NCBI RefSeq assembly: GCF_007474535.1
Contig: NZ_VKNW01000014.1
Coordinates: 22,490 to 86,489 of the forward strand
From: Chryseobacterium echinoideorum
GTDB lineage: Bacteria > Bacteroidota > Bacteroidia > Flavobacteriales > Weeksellaceae
Direction: 5' to 3'
Length of the DNA stretch: 64,000 nt
In this document: piece after piece, positions 1 to 8,161 of the stretch
Layout: every line of letters begins with the position of its first letter
Numbering within the stretch: the first letter of the stretch is position 1
Notes under the pieces: generated by a model
Told to the model about the DNA's origin: nothing
The model's database searches: none
What the model saw: the letters and a program-made list of their open reading frames with translations, nothing else
Position numbers and translations under genes: made by a program

Positions 1-107
1 AATATTTATAGTAAGATCAACTAATTTTATGATTTTTTTTACAAAAATCAGTATAAGATGATCAACCATAACTCAAACAAGATACAGACTCAAAAAAAAC
101 CTTTAAT

Positions 108-398
108 ATGCCAGACGAAGAGATTTTAAGATTAGCAAAAGAAAACTCACCAAGACTTCTCAGTAAATATAAATCGGTATATCCCGATTTTTTTTTAAGA
201 CTTTCAGAGATCAATGCAAACCTGCAAAACTCTGAAATAATTTTTTGTATTTATCTAAAATTAAGATTGACAACCAAAGAAATAGCAATTTATACTTTTG
301 TCACTCCAAAAGCGATTCAAAACCGCAAAAACAGATTAAGAAAGAAATTGGGAATATCTTCGTATACAGATATTTATAAGTGGTTTGACAATTTATAG
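108..398 (+). CDS. HTH (LuxR-like) DNA-binding protein, probably the C-terminal remnant of a TPR regulator
   Basis: The 96-residue product ends in a helix-turn-helix of the GerE/LuxR type: residues about 55-90 contain TTKEIAIYTFVT followed by KAIQNRKNRLRKKLGI. This closely resembles the last ~90 residues of the long TPR-plus-HTH regulators common in flavobacteria, which are usually above 500 residues. No TPR or membrane part is present, and an in-frame stop lies at 69-71. An ATG at 58 opens a short reading in another frame that ends in the same place where this one begins, so a frameshifted longer gene is possible. Only 107 bases lie upstream in the window. DNA binding is well supported. Whether it is an intact small protein or a pseudogene tail is unclear. 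Confidence 0.6.
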   Translation: MPDEEILRLAKENSPRLLSKYKSVYPDFFLRLSEINANLQNSEIIFCIYLKLRLTTKEIAIYTFVTPKAIQNRKNRLRKKLGISSYTDIYKWFDNL

Positions 399-404
399 TG
401 TTTT

Positions 405-1049
405 CTAGATCTCATAGATTTCAGCATCCGTAAAAACATAGAATCTTCCTTTTTTAGGGAGATTTTTTGTATCTAAGCCTGTAAATTCACTGAAGGCGGG
501 AAGCAGCAATTGATTTTCCGAAACTACAAAACAAGGTAACTTGATTTTTTTTACTACAGAATTAATGACCAATCCCGGATGAATATGACCGGTAATCTGA
601 AATTTATCATTTTTTTTCTGAAAATCGTGGATGAAGATAAAGTTATCAATTTCCAGAAGTTCATCTTTGAAATTCAGGCAAAGTTTGGCCTCCATTTTTT
701 TTGAAATTTTGTCGTGATTGCCTTCTATCAAATGAAATTCAAGATCAGGAAATTGGGTTTTCCATTCACAGAATTTATCGACACCCGAATTATCTCCTGC
801 GTGAAGCAAATCCCCGACTACAAGAAATTTTTCCGGTTTAAAATATTCGATGAGGACGGATAATCTTTGTAAATCATTTTCGAAAATTTGGTCGGAAAGA
901 GCAATTCCGTTTTTGCGGAAATGTGCAGTTTTCCCGATATGTAAATCGGAGAGAATCAAAGCCTTTTCTTTTTTCCAAAACAACGCTCGCTGATTCGTTA
1001 AGGTAAAAACTTCGTCTTTAATATTGATATTTTTTGTTACTATTTTCAT
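405..1049 (-). CDS. pdeM: Ligase-associated DNA damage response endonuclease PdeM
   Basis: A 214-residue calcineurin-like metallophosphoesterase. The metal-binding motifs are in order: DLHIG near residue 34, GDLLHAGD near 79, GNHD near 110 and GHIHPG near 153. Length and motifs fit PdeM, a phosphodiesterase/nuclease that occurs with an Lhr-like helicase, an ATP-dependent ligase and a beta-CASP exonuclease in bacterial repair operons. All three partners lie upstream on the same strand, so this is the last gene of that set. A 126-base gap holding a REP-like palindrome separates it from the helicase gene. Cytoplasmic. Substrate in vivo is not known from the sequence. Confidence 0.93.
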   Translation of the reverse strand: MKIVTKNINIKDEVFTLTNQRALFWKKEKALILSDLHIGKTAHFRKNGIALSDQIFENDLQRLSVLIEYFKPEKFLVVGDLLHAGDNSGVDKFCEWKTQFPDLEFHLIEGNHDKISKKMEAKLCLNFKDELLEIDNFIFIHDFQKKNDKFQITGHIHPGLVINSVVKKIKLPCFVVSENQLLLPAFSEFTGLDTKNLPKKGRFYVFTDAEIYEI

Positions 1050-1063
1050 TTTAATTTCCTCTT

Positions 1064-1134
1064 TGTCATTCTGACGAAGGAAGAATCTCAGCTTTAAAGA
1101 TTCTTCATTTCACTTCGTTCTGTTCTGAATGACA
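1064..1134. repeat. REP-like nested palindromic repeat
   Basis: The outer arms TGTCATTC (1064-1071) and GAATGACA (1127-1134) are exact reverse complements. Inside them AAGAATCT (1081-1088) pairs with AGATTCTT (1098-1105). The element fills most of the helicase-pdeM gap and could fold in mRNA, separating or attenuating pdeM expression. Similar TGTCATTC-ended palindromes are dispersed in many Bacteroidota genomes; no second copy was noticed in this window. Confidence 0.7.
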
Positions 1135-1175
1135 CAACGCCATAAAATTCACAATTGCTTTATTGCCAATTTACT

Positions 1176-3623
1176 CTATTTAACTTTCCTCGCCTGTTGA
1201 ATCAGTTTCTGAATTCTCGAATCCAGATCTTCACTCGTCAAAGTCTGCCTCAAACTGTCGACTTTGATGGGGAAACTCAGCGGCGTAAAGGCATTGGCAA
1301 ATTTCAGGATAATTTTTGATTTTTCGATTCGTTTAAAAGCTTCCACCAATCTTTGCTCTTGTAATTGCATATTGAAAACTTCGGTATAAGCCTGTCTCAC
1401 AAGAAAATGATTCGGGTCGTAATCTTCCAGAACTTTAAAAATCAAACCTGCCGAACTTTGAAGCGATTTATTCGAACGTTGCTGTCCCGGAAAATTCTGA
1501 ATCACCATTCCGGAAATAACGGCAATATCCCTGAATTTTCTTCGAGCCATTTCCGCAGCATTAATACTGGAAATCACATCGGTCATCAGGTTTTCTCTCG
1601 TTAAAATTTTGTCTAAATTATCTTCGGTCAACGGAATTTCTTTATCGCTGAATAATTCAAAACCATAATCGTTCATTGCCATCGAAAAAGAAATCGGAGC
1701 CAGTTTTGAAATCCGGTAAGCAATCAAAGCAGCCATCACTTCGTGTACCAAACGTCCTTCAAAAGGATACATAAACAGATGATAACCTTCTCTGTTTTTG
1801 ATGAGTTCTACCAAAAATTCATCTTCTTTCGGAATGTGAGAACGCTCTTCCTGATTCACCAAAAGCGGATGAAGGAATTTCAGTTCTTTCTCAGAAGCTT
1901 TCGGATTCAATGCTCCGGAAAGTTTTTCTCTGAGGAAATGCCCGAGGTTGGAACTCAGCGGCAATCTTCCGCCCAAGTAACTCGGAGCCTTCGCTTTTCC
2001 TTTTGAAGCCCGAACAAAAACCGTCATATCTTTGATCATCGCCACTTCCAGCACTCTTCCTGCCAAAATAAATTTCTCTTCTTTTTTTAATCTTGAGATA
2101 AAATATTCCTCGACCATCCCGATGTATCCACCGGAAATAAATTTCACTTTCAGCATCGCATCGCTCACAATTGCGCCCATATTCATTCGGTGTAGCATCG
2201 CAATTCTTCGGGAAGTTACTTTGTGCAGACCATCTTCCATCACCACGACTTTATGGTATTCTTCGTAGCTTTTTAACGCGCTTCCACCAATCGTTAGAAA
2301 ATCTATCATCGCTTTCCATTCTTCGTTCCTGATTTCCTGAAAAGTGTAAACCTGCTTGATTCTTTCATACACTTCTTCGGGATAAAATCCATCGCCAATC
2401 GCCAAAGTCATCAGAAACTGCACCAACACATCAAAGCATAAAACCTGCGGTTCACGAGGTTCAATGATGTTTTGTTTGACGGCTTCCTTCAAGGCGGAAA
2501 CTTCTATTAATTCCAAAGAATGGGTTGGAACACAATAAATTTTCGAAGTTTCAAAAGGAGAGTGACCGCTTCTTCCGGCACGCTGCAAAAACCTCGCAAC
2601 GCCTTTTGCAGAACCGATTTGAATCACTGTATCAACCGGTTTAAAATCAATTCCTAAATCCAAAGATGAAGTTGAAACAACGGCTTTTAGTTTACCATTA
2701 CTCAGATTTTCCTCAATCCAGATTCGCAATTCTGCATCAATCGAACTGTGATGAATGGCAATTTGCCCTGCAAAATCAGGATAAGCATTCAGTAAAAGCT
2801 GATACCACATTTCGCTCTGACTTCTTGTATTGGTAAAAACAATGGTCGATTTAGATTCCAAAATAATCGGAACGACTTTGTCCGCCAATTTTTGCCCGAG
2901 ATGTCCCGCCCAAGGCAAAATTTCAACTTCATCCGGAAAAACCGAAAGGATATCGATTTTCTTTTTTTCTTTAGCAGTGATTTTTGTTTTTTTGATGTTG
3001 TAAGGAATCAAAACGTCCATCGCTTCATCCAGATTTCCAATCGTTGCCGAGATGCCCCAAATCTTCATTTTCGGAACATATTTTCTAAGCTGGGAAATTC
3101 CAAGCTCAACCAAAACACCACGTTTTGAACCTAATAATTCGTGCCATTCATCAACAACGATACATTGCAAATCTTTGAAAAAACGCTGATGATTTTTTTG
3201 TCCGAGAAGCAAATGTAAACTTTCGGGAGTTGCTACAAGGATTTCAGGCATATTTTTGACCTGTTGCTGACGGATTTTCGGGTCTGTGTCGCCATTTCTT
3301 ACACCGACTGTCCAGTCCAGACCAATCTCGTCCATCGCCTCCTGCATTGCTTTGGCGATATCTTTTGAAAGCGAACGAAGTGGTGTAATCCATATCATTT
3401 TCAGTCCGCTTTTATATTTTTCGGGATGATTCAGAAAGTCTAAAATCAAAGCTAAAAAAACCGAATAAGTTTTCCCAAAACCAGTCGGCGCAACAACCAA
3501 TCCGCTGTAACCGTTTCCGAATTTCTGCCAGGTATCAATCTGAAATTTGAAAGGTGAAATCATTTTTTCCATCATCCAGTTTTGAATGATTTTAAAGCCG
3601 TTTGTATTTTCGAAGTTGTTCAA
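1176..3623 (-). CDS. Ligase-associated DEXH-box DNA helicase (Lhr-like)
   Basis: An 815-residue superfamily 2 helicase. Visible motifs: Walker A APTGFGKTYS near residue 45, Walker B/DEXH VVDEWHELLG near 155, motif III SATIG near 193, and motif VI QRAGRSGH near 345. A long C-terminal region (winged helix and Lhr-type beta domains) fills the rest. The length fits the ligase-associated DEXH helicase, the bacterial Lhr relative that unwinds DNA 3'-5' in a repair complex with PdeM, a beta-CASP nuclease and a ligase. The ligase and exonuclease genes lie upstream on the same strand, but 1.1 kb of opposite-strand sequence intervenes, so this gene probably needs its own promoter in 3624-3760. Confidence 0.95.
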   Translation of the reverse strand: MNNFENTNGFKIIQNWMMEKMISPFKFQIDTWQKFGNGYSGLVVAPTGFGKTYSVFLALILDFLNHPEKYKSGLKMIWITPLRSLSKDIAKAMQEAMDEIGLDWTVGVRNGDTDPKIRQQQVKNMPEILVATPESLHLLLGQKNHQRFFKDLQCIVVDEWHELLGSKRGVLVELGISQLRKYVPKMKIWGISATIGNLDEAMDVLIPYNIKKTKITAKEKKKIDILSVFPDEVEILPWAGHLGQKLADKVVPIILESKSTIVFTNTRSQSEMWYQLLLNAYPDFAGQIAIHHSSIDAELRIWIEENLSNGKLKAVVSTSSLDLGIDFKPVDTVIQIGSAKGVARFLQRAGRSGHSPFETSKIYCVPTHSLELIEVSALKEAVKQNIIEPREPQVLCFDVLVQFLMTLAIGDGFYPEEVYERIKQVYTFQEIRNEEWKAMIDFLTIGGSALKSYEEYHKVVVMEDGLHKVTSRRIAMLHRMNMGAIVSDAMLKVKFISGGYIGMVEEYFISRLKKEEKFILAGRVLEVAMIKDMTVFVRASKGKAKAPSYLGGRLPLSSNLGHFLREKLSGALNPKASEKELKFLHPLLVNQEERSHIPKEDEFLVELIKNREGYHLFMYPFEGRLVHEVMAALIAYRISKLAPISFSMAMNDYGFELFSDKEIPLTEDNLDKILTRENLMTDVISSINAAEMARRKFRDIAVISGMVIQNFPGQQRSNKSLQSSAGLIFKVLEDYDPNHFLVRQAYTEVFNMQLQEQRLVEAFKRIEKSKIILKFANAFTPLSFPIKVDSLRQTLTSEDLDSRIQKLIQQARKVK

Positions 3624-3760
3624 ATTATAATTAATTCTATTTTTATAATATCAATTTTTTAACCAATTAATAATAATTGATAATTTTTCCATTTTCTTTT
3701 GTAATTTAGTTTGCTTGAAAATTTCATACATTTTTAATCAAATTAATTTATAAAATCTTT

Positions 3761-4465
3761 ATGGAAATAGAATTTTATCATTTTGTTGGAAGCTGGTTTA
3801 CAGAAGAGTTTAGTATTCAGTTTTTTATAGATAAAAAATTTGAGTTAGAATTCAATAATAATCAAAGTTTTATTAAAAATACTTTTGAAATATATGATGA
3901 TTATTTAGTTTTAAAAGTTGATGATTTTACATCAATAACTTTTAAAATTATCAAAATGACAGACAACAATTTTATACTAAAAAATTTGTCATATAGTTTA
4001 GGTTCAGAAATAATATTGAAGAAAGGATTATATGAATTAAGGAATATAAAGCAATTCGGCTTTAGTGACCTTGATGCTATTACTTTAAAGGATTTTAAAG
4101 AATTGGTTGAAATTAAAGAGCTACCATTAAATAAAGCAAATGATATTAATGGTAACCCGACGAAATATTACCGATATTGGAATAATGAAGATAGATACTC
4201 TATAATAATGGATTTAAAGGTTGTTGAAAAATTAAAAAGTAATCCTATTGAAAAAATAAATGTTTATAAAAAAATTAAACAAGCTTCAAAGGGATACTAT
4301 ACAAATTTCTTTATTTCTTTATATGCTGGTTCTTTCGAAGAATATAATTACAATAGAGATATGAAAGAAATTTATAAGAATAATTCAACCAATTATGAAG
4401 AAGAAGCTTTTAAAACTGCTTTTGAGGGAAACATTGAGATTTGGAATGATTATATGAATAAATAA
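3761..4465 (+). CDS. Hypothetical protein, first gene of an AT-rich two-gene cassette
   Basis: A 234-residue soluble protein rich in Asn, Lys, Ile, Phe and Tyr, with no signal peptide and no motif I recognise. The first ~90 residues look like alternating beta strands (short hydrophobic stretches with many Phe and Ile), and the C-terminal third looks helical and charged. It runs against the repair operon it sits in and is more AT-rich than its neighbours, which suggests a later insertion. Its TAA overlaps the ATG of the next gene by one base (TAATG), so the two are probably translated together. Function unknown; a toxin-immunity or defence role would be a guess from context only. Confidence 0.7.
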   Translation: MEIEFYHFVGSWFTEEFSIQFFIDKKFELEFNNNQSFIKNTFEIYDDYLVLKVDDFTSITFKIIKMTDNNFILKNLSYSLGSEIILKKGLYELRNIKQFGFSDLDAITLKDFKELVEIKELPLNKANDINGNPTKYYRYWNNEDRYSIIMDLKVVEKLKSNPIEKINVYKKIKQASKGYYTNFFISLYAGSFEEYNYNRDMKEIYKNNSTNYEEEAFKTAFEGNIEIWNDYMNK

Positions 4466-4725
4466 TGGAATTAGAAATTATAAATAAATTAGAACGAATT
4501 TTAGAAAGTAAAGATTATAGAGAAATCCACTTGAAAAATTTTGAAAGTGATTTTAAAACTTCATTATTTAACTATTCTAAACTGTGTGAAAATTGCAAGG
4601 AATTGCAGATTTTAGATTTACCAAATGATTGTTTGTCTAATCCAACCTATTGTGTGAAAAATAAAAATGATTTAAAACTAATTTCGTTGTATGAAGAAAT
4701 TGAATTAAATATTAAACTAATGTAA
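4465..4725 (+). CDS. Hypothetical small protein with a CxxC pair, second gene of the cassette
   Basis: An 86-residue acidic protein starting on the last base of the previous stop codon (TAATG). It has Cys residues in a CENCKEL motif near 41-44 and two more Cys residues near 57 and 64, which could bind a metal or form disulfides. No signal peptide or membrane segment. It ends 22 bases before the converging end of the ligase gene, with no clear terminator between. I do not recognise the family. The tight coupling suggests that it acts together with, or on, the 234-residue partner. Confidence 0.6.
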   Translation: MELEIINKLERILESKDYREIHLKNFESDFKTSLFNYSKLCENCKELQILDLPNDCLSNPTYCVKNKNDLKLISLYEEIELNIKLM

Positions 4726-4746
4726 ATTTAATTTTGACTATAAAAT

Positions 4747-6327
4747 TCACTGTATCAATTTCTTAATCTCTTCAATATCATCAATCTCATCCACTGTTTT
4801 ATCTTTTCTCCATCTCAAAATCCTCGGGAAACGCAATGCAACACCACTTTTGTGGCGATTACTAAACCCTATTCCTTCAAAAGCAATTTCAAAAACCAAT
4901 TCAGGTTTTACGGTTCGGACAGGTCCAAATTTCTCTATCGCATTTTTATTGACAAACTTGCTGACTTCCATTATTTCTTTGTCGGTCAATCCGGAATAGG
5001 CTTTTGCAATTGTGACTAATTTATCTTCATTTTTCACGGCAAAAGTATAATCGGTGTAATAAGCACTTCGTCTTCCGCTTCCTTTTTGAGCATAAATCAA
5101 AACCGCATCAATCGTTAAAGGATTGATTTTCCATTTCCACCAATCGCCCTTTTTTCTACCGGAATGATAAGGTGAGTTTTTCTGCTTCAGCATCAGACCT
5201 TCACTGTTGATGTCTCTGGAATTTTCTCTGATTTGATTCAAATCTTCCCAGTTTTCAAAATCAATAATTTGAGAAATTTTGATATTTTCAGGATTTTCAT
5301 TTAATAATAATTCTTCCAGCATTGCTCGTCTGGCAGAGATTGGTTTTTCTCTTAAATCTGTTCCTTCCAATTCCAATAAATCATAAGCAAAAACCTGAAT
5401 TGGAATTTCAGAAAGCATTTTCTTCGTTAAAGTTTTTCTGTTCAAACGTTTTTGTAATTCATTAAAATTTAAAACTCTATCATCTTTCACAGCCAGAATT
5501 TCTCCGTCAATTACAAAATTCCCGTTCATATTCTGGACAACCTCTTTGATTTCAGGAAACTGTTCTGTAACCAATTCTTCGCCTCTTGACCAAATGAAAA
5601 CTTCGTCATTTCTTCGGATAATTTGTCCACGAATTCCGTCCCATTTGTATTCAATGAGCCATTCATCGGGTGCTCCTAGTTTTTCCAAATCTTTTTCAAG
5701 TGCATAGGCCAAACAAAAAGGGTAGGGTTTTGAATTATCCGGATTGATATTTTCGGCAGAGATCAATTCTTTGAATGAAACTTCGTCAGGTTGCCATTTT
5801 CCCATCAAACTGTGCATCAGTGTACTCGCTTCCTGTCCGGAAAATTTGGTCAAAGCATTGATCAAAGTTTTATCTGAAACTCCGATTCTGAAACTTCCGC
5901 CCAATAATTTATTGAAAATCAATCGTTCCGTATAATCCAAACCGTTCCATGAATTGAGAACGAATTCTTTCTTTTCTACATCTGGTTTGTTTTTTAAACC
6001 AACAATTTCATTCATCCAGTCAGACAAAGATTTCTCGATTTTTTCTTTTGGTGGCGGAAGAATTAATGACAACGTTTCGCCTAAATCTCCCACTGAAGAA
6101 TAACTTTCCTGAAACAGCCAAAACGGCAATTGTGTAATTTCCAATGCCCATTCTTTCATATAATTCGTATTGACATTTCGCTTGGGTCTTTTGCCCGTAA
6201 ACAAAGCAATGAACCACAGTTTGTCATCATCCGGCGCACGTTCCAGGTAATCAATAATCGCATCAATTTTTGCGTTGGTTTTATTGGTGCTTTCGAGGGC
6301 GTTGATGAGTTCTGCGAAATGTCTCAT
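4747..6327 (-). CDS. ATP-dependent DNA ligase (repair-operon type)
   Basis: A 526-residue ligase. An N-terminal helical DNA-binding domain covers about residues 1-200. The adenylation motif I, YKWDGIRGQ near residue 228, supplies the Lys that takes AMP, and EGLMLKQKNSPY near 375 and WWKWKINPLTIDAVL near 395 match motifs IIIa-V. Residues 405-526 form the OB fold with FSNRHKSGVALRFPRI near its end. It seals nicks and depends on ATP, unlike the essential NAD-dependent LigA. Its ATG overlaps the stop of the exonuclease gene (ATGA), so the two are translationally coupled. This is the standard ligase of the pdeM/helicase/exonuclease cluster. Confidence 0.95.
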   Translation of the reverse strand: MRHFAELINALESTNKTNAKIDAIIDYLERAPDDDKLWFIALFTGKRPKRNVNTNYMKEWALEITQLPFWLFQESYSSVGDLGETLSLILPPPKEKIEKSLSDWMNEIVGLKNKPDVEKKEFVLNSWNGLDYTERLIFNKLLGGSFRIGVSDKTLINALTKFSGQEASTLMHSLMGKWQPDEVSFKELISAENINPDNSKPYPFCLAYALEKDLEKLGAPDEWLIEYKWDGIRGQIIRRNDEVFIWSRGEELVTEQFPEIKEVVQNMNGNFVIDGEILAVKDDRVLNFNELQKRLNRKTLTKKMLSEIPIQVFAYDLLELEGTDLREKPISARRAMLEELLLNENPENIKISQIIDFENWEDLNQIRENSRDINSEGLMLKQKNSPYHSGRKKGDWWKWKINPLTIDAVLIYAQKGSGRRSAYYTDYTFAVKNEDKLVTIAKAYSGLTDKEIMEVSKFVNKNAIEKFGPVRTVKPELVFEIAFEGIGFSNRHKSGVALRFPRILRWRKDKTVDEIDDIEEIKKLIQ

Positions 6328-7349
6328 ATGTCAGAATTTTTGGTTGTTTCTTTTTCAACAACTTCATCATCGTCGTCTCCGTAAAGTGTTTCCACGACAT
6401 CAGATCTAATTCCGATTTCGTTTAAGTATTTTGAAAAAACTTCGGTTTGTCCGTGAGTAACGTGCACGATTTCTGCTTCCGTCGCTTTTACGGCTTCCAG
6501 CAAACCTTTCCAGTCTGCGTGGTCGCTCATCACAAAACCTGCATCTGCACTTCGCCATCTTCTTGCACCACGAACCTGCATCCAGCCGGAGCAAATCGCA
6601 GTTGCCGGATTCGGAATTTTCTTGATGACATTAGAATCCAGCAAAGCGGGCGGCACAATGACAATATCTCCTGCAACGTGTTTGATATTTTCCCTGAAAT
6701 CCGGAACTTCATAATCCGGAAGCACAATTCCCACTTCTTCAAAAGCTTTGTTTAGTTTTCCGATCGAGTAGTGAACGTGGATTTTTCCCATTCCTTCCAC
6801 TGCTTTCATAATTCGCTGTGCTTTTCCTAATGAATAGCCTACGAAAACAGAGGTTTTTTGATTTTCCTGGTTCCGTAGAACCCAGCTTTGCATTCTTTTG
6901 TTCAAATCATCCACTTCCAGCCAGTTATAAATGGGAAGTCCGAAAGTACTTTCTGTCACAAATTCGTTGCATCTTACCAATTCGAAAGGCATACTCAACC
7001 CGTCATTCTGAACTTTATAATCACCGGAAACTACACTCACATAACCTTTATATTCCAAACGAACCTGAGCCGAACCGATAATGTGACCTGCGGGATGAAG
7101 CGAAACTTTTACACCATTGATATTGAGAACTTCACCATATTCCACACTTTGACATTCGATATCTTCATTGATTCTTTTGTGTAAAATCGGTTTGGTAAAA
7201 TGGTGACAAAGGTATTTTTTCATTCCCCAACGTGCGTGATCGGCGTGTCCATGCGTAATAATCGCCAAATCGATAGGTCGCCACGGATCAATATAAAATT
7301 TTCCTTGCGGACAATAGATGCCCTTGTTTGTGAATGTAATGAGTTTCAA
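6324..7349 (-). CDS. Ligase-associated DNA exonuclease (beta-CASP metallo-beta-lactamase fold)
   Basis: A 341-residue metallo-beta-lactamase/beta-CASP nuclease. The zinc motif THGHADHAR lies near residues 33-41, further His residues sit in HPAGHIIGSAQ near 85, and Asp/His in SGDYK near 110. The C-terminal part holds SDHADW near 276 and HVTHGQ near 298. It resembles the SNM1/Artemis-like exonuclease encoded with ATP-dependent ligases in bacteria. It is first in the operon, and its stop TGA overlaps the ligase ATG. The C-terminal tail after about residue 325 is acidic (DDDDE) and probably disordered. Predicted to process DNA ends before ligation. Confidence 0.93.
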   Translation of the reverse strand: MKLITFTNKGIYCPQGKFYIDPWRPIDLAIITHGHADHARWGMKKYLCHHFTKPILHKRINEDIECQSVEYGEVLNINGVKVSLHPAGHIIGSAQVRLEYKGYVSVVSGDYKVQNDGLSMPFELVRCNEFVTESTFGLPIYNWLEVDDLNKRMQSWVLRNQENQKTSVFVGYSLGKAQRIMKAVEGMGKIHVHYSIGKLNKAFEEVGIVLPDYEVPDFRENIKHVAGDIVIVPPALLDSNVIKKIPNPATAICSGWMQVRGARRWRSADAGFVMSDHADWKGLLEAVKATEAEIVHVTHGQTEVFSKYLNEIGIRSDVVETLYGDDDDEVVEKETTKNSDI

Positions 7350-7387
7350 AAGAATAATAATTGGTTATTTCTGAATATTCAAAAAAC

Positions 7388-7415
7388 TGACCAAATTTTA
7401 AATGACTGATGGTCA
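7388..7415. promoter_or_regulatory. Possible operator in the divergent exonuclease/CAT intergenic region
   Basis: TGACCA (7388-7393) and TGGTCA (7410-7415) form an inverted repeat with a 16-base spacer. A second, tighter pair TGAC-N5-GTCA lies at 7403-7415. The site sits between the start of the repair operon (7349) and the start of the acetyltransferase gene (7457), where a repressor could act on both. No regulator gene is adjacent, so this is only a candidate. Confidence 0.3.
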
Positions 7416-7456
7416 ATTTAAAATTATAATGCAGAAATTTGCAGAAAAATAAATGA

Positions 7457-8083
7457 ATGAAGGTAATAGATATTGAGAGCTGGAACAGAAAAGAACATTT
7501 TGAATTTTTCTCTAAAATGAAAAGTCCGTATTTCGGGTTTACGACAGAGGTAGACTGTACCCAAGCTTATAAAACTGCCAAAGAAAACGGATATTCTTTT
7601 TTTGCTTATTATCTTTATAAATCAATGGTTGCTATTAATTCTGTAGATGAACTGAAATTGAGAATGGTTGATGACCAAGTTATTTTATTTGATGATGTTC
7701 ATGTCGGAAGTACCATTGGAAGAGAAGACGGAACATTCGGATTTTCATTTTTTCATTATTCTGAAGATTTTAAGACTTTTAATGAAAGACTGCAGGAGCA
7801 AATAAAAATAGTTCAAAACTCTGTTGGTCTGGGAATCAGTAATGACAGTCTACCAATTAATCATATTCGTCATACGACAATTCCGTGGAATTCCTTTAGC
7901 ACAATTTTACATCCGACGAATTTTGATCCTAAAGAATGTATCCCGAAAATTGCTTTTGGTAAATTTATTATTCGGGAAGGCAAAAAAATGATGCCGGTTT
8001 CTATTGAAGCTCATCATGGTCTTGCAGACGGTATTCATTTGGCAAAATATGTAGAAGAATTCCAAAAGCAACTAAATAATTAA
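7457..8083 (+). CDS. Chloramphenicol acetyltransferase family protein (type A fold)
   Basis: A 208-residue protein whose C-terminal motif HHGLADGIH (residues 186-194) matches the CAT catalytic signature HHxxxDG, with His187 as the expected general base and Asp191 as the structural residue. The N-terminal SPYFGFTTEVDCT stretch and the overall length fit type A CATs, which are trimeric acetyl-CoA-dependent enzymes. Codon use and base composition look like the neighbours, so it may be a native chromosomal acyltransferase and not an acquired resistance gene. Whether it acetylates chloramphenicol cannot be told from sequence. The ATG at 7453 leads only to a very short frame, so 7457 is the better start. 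Confidence 0.88.
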   Translation: MKVIDIESWNRKEHFEFFSKMKSPYFGFTTEVDCTQAYKTAKENGYSFFAYYLYKSMVAINSVDELKLRMVDDQVILFDDVHVGSTIGREDGTFGFSFFHYSEDFKTFNERLQEQIKIVQNSVGLGISNDSLPINHIRHTTIPWNSFSTILHPTNFDPKECIPKIAFGKFIIREGKKMMPVSIEAHHGLADGIHLAKYVEEFQKQLNN

Positions 8084-8112
8084 GCTGGAATTTATGTAAA
8101 ATGCTTGATGAA

Positions 8113-8144
8113 TTTGAGATGAGACAATAAAAACAGTATTTTTG
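8113..8144 (+). promoter_or_regulatory. Bacteroidota-type promoter of rsmG
   Basis: TTTG at 8113-8116 is followed after 20 bases by TATTTTTG at 8137-8144, matching the sigma-ABfr consensus TTTG-N19-TAnnTTTG. Transcription would begin near 8151, giving a leader of about 10 bases before the rsmG ATG at 8162. Confidence 0.7.
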
Positions 8145-8161
8145 CTTTTTACAACCGGCTT

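Noticed and set aside
1365..3128. Several plus-strand open frames of 78-87 residues
   Set aside because: They lie entirely opposite the Lhr-like helicase gene and have no signals or similarity of their own.
6020..6755. Short frames opposite or alongside the ligase and exonuclease genes
   Set aside because: They are alternative-frame shadows of well-conserved coding sequence.
7457..8083. Acquired chloramphenicol resistance gene
   Set aside because: No mobile element, att site or composition shift surrounds it; CAT-fold acyltransferases are common in flavobacterial chromosomes.
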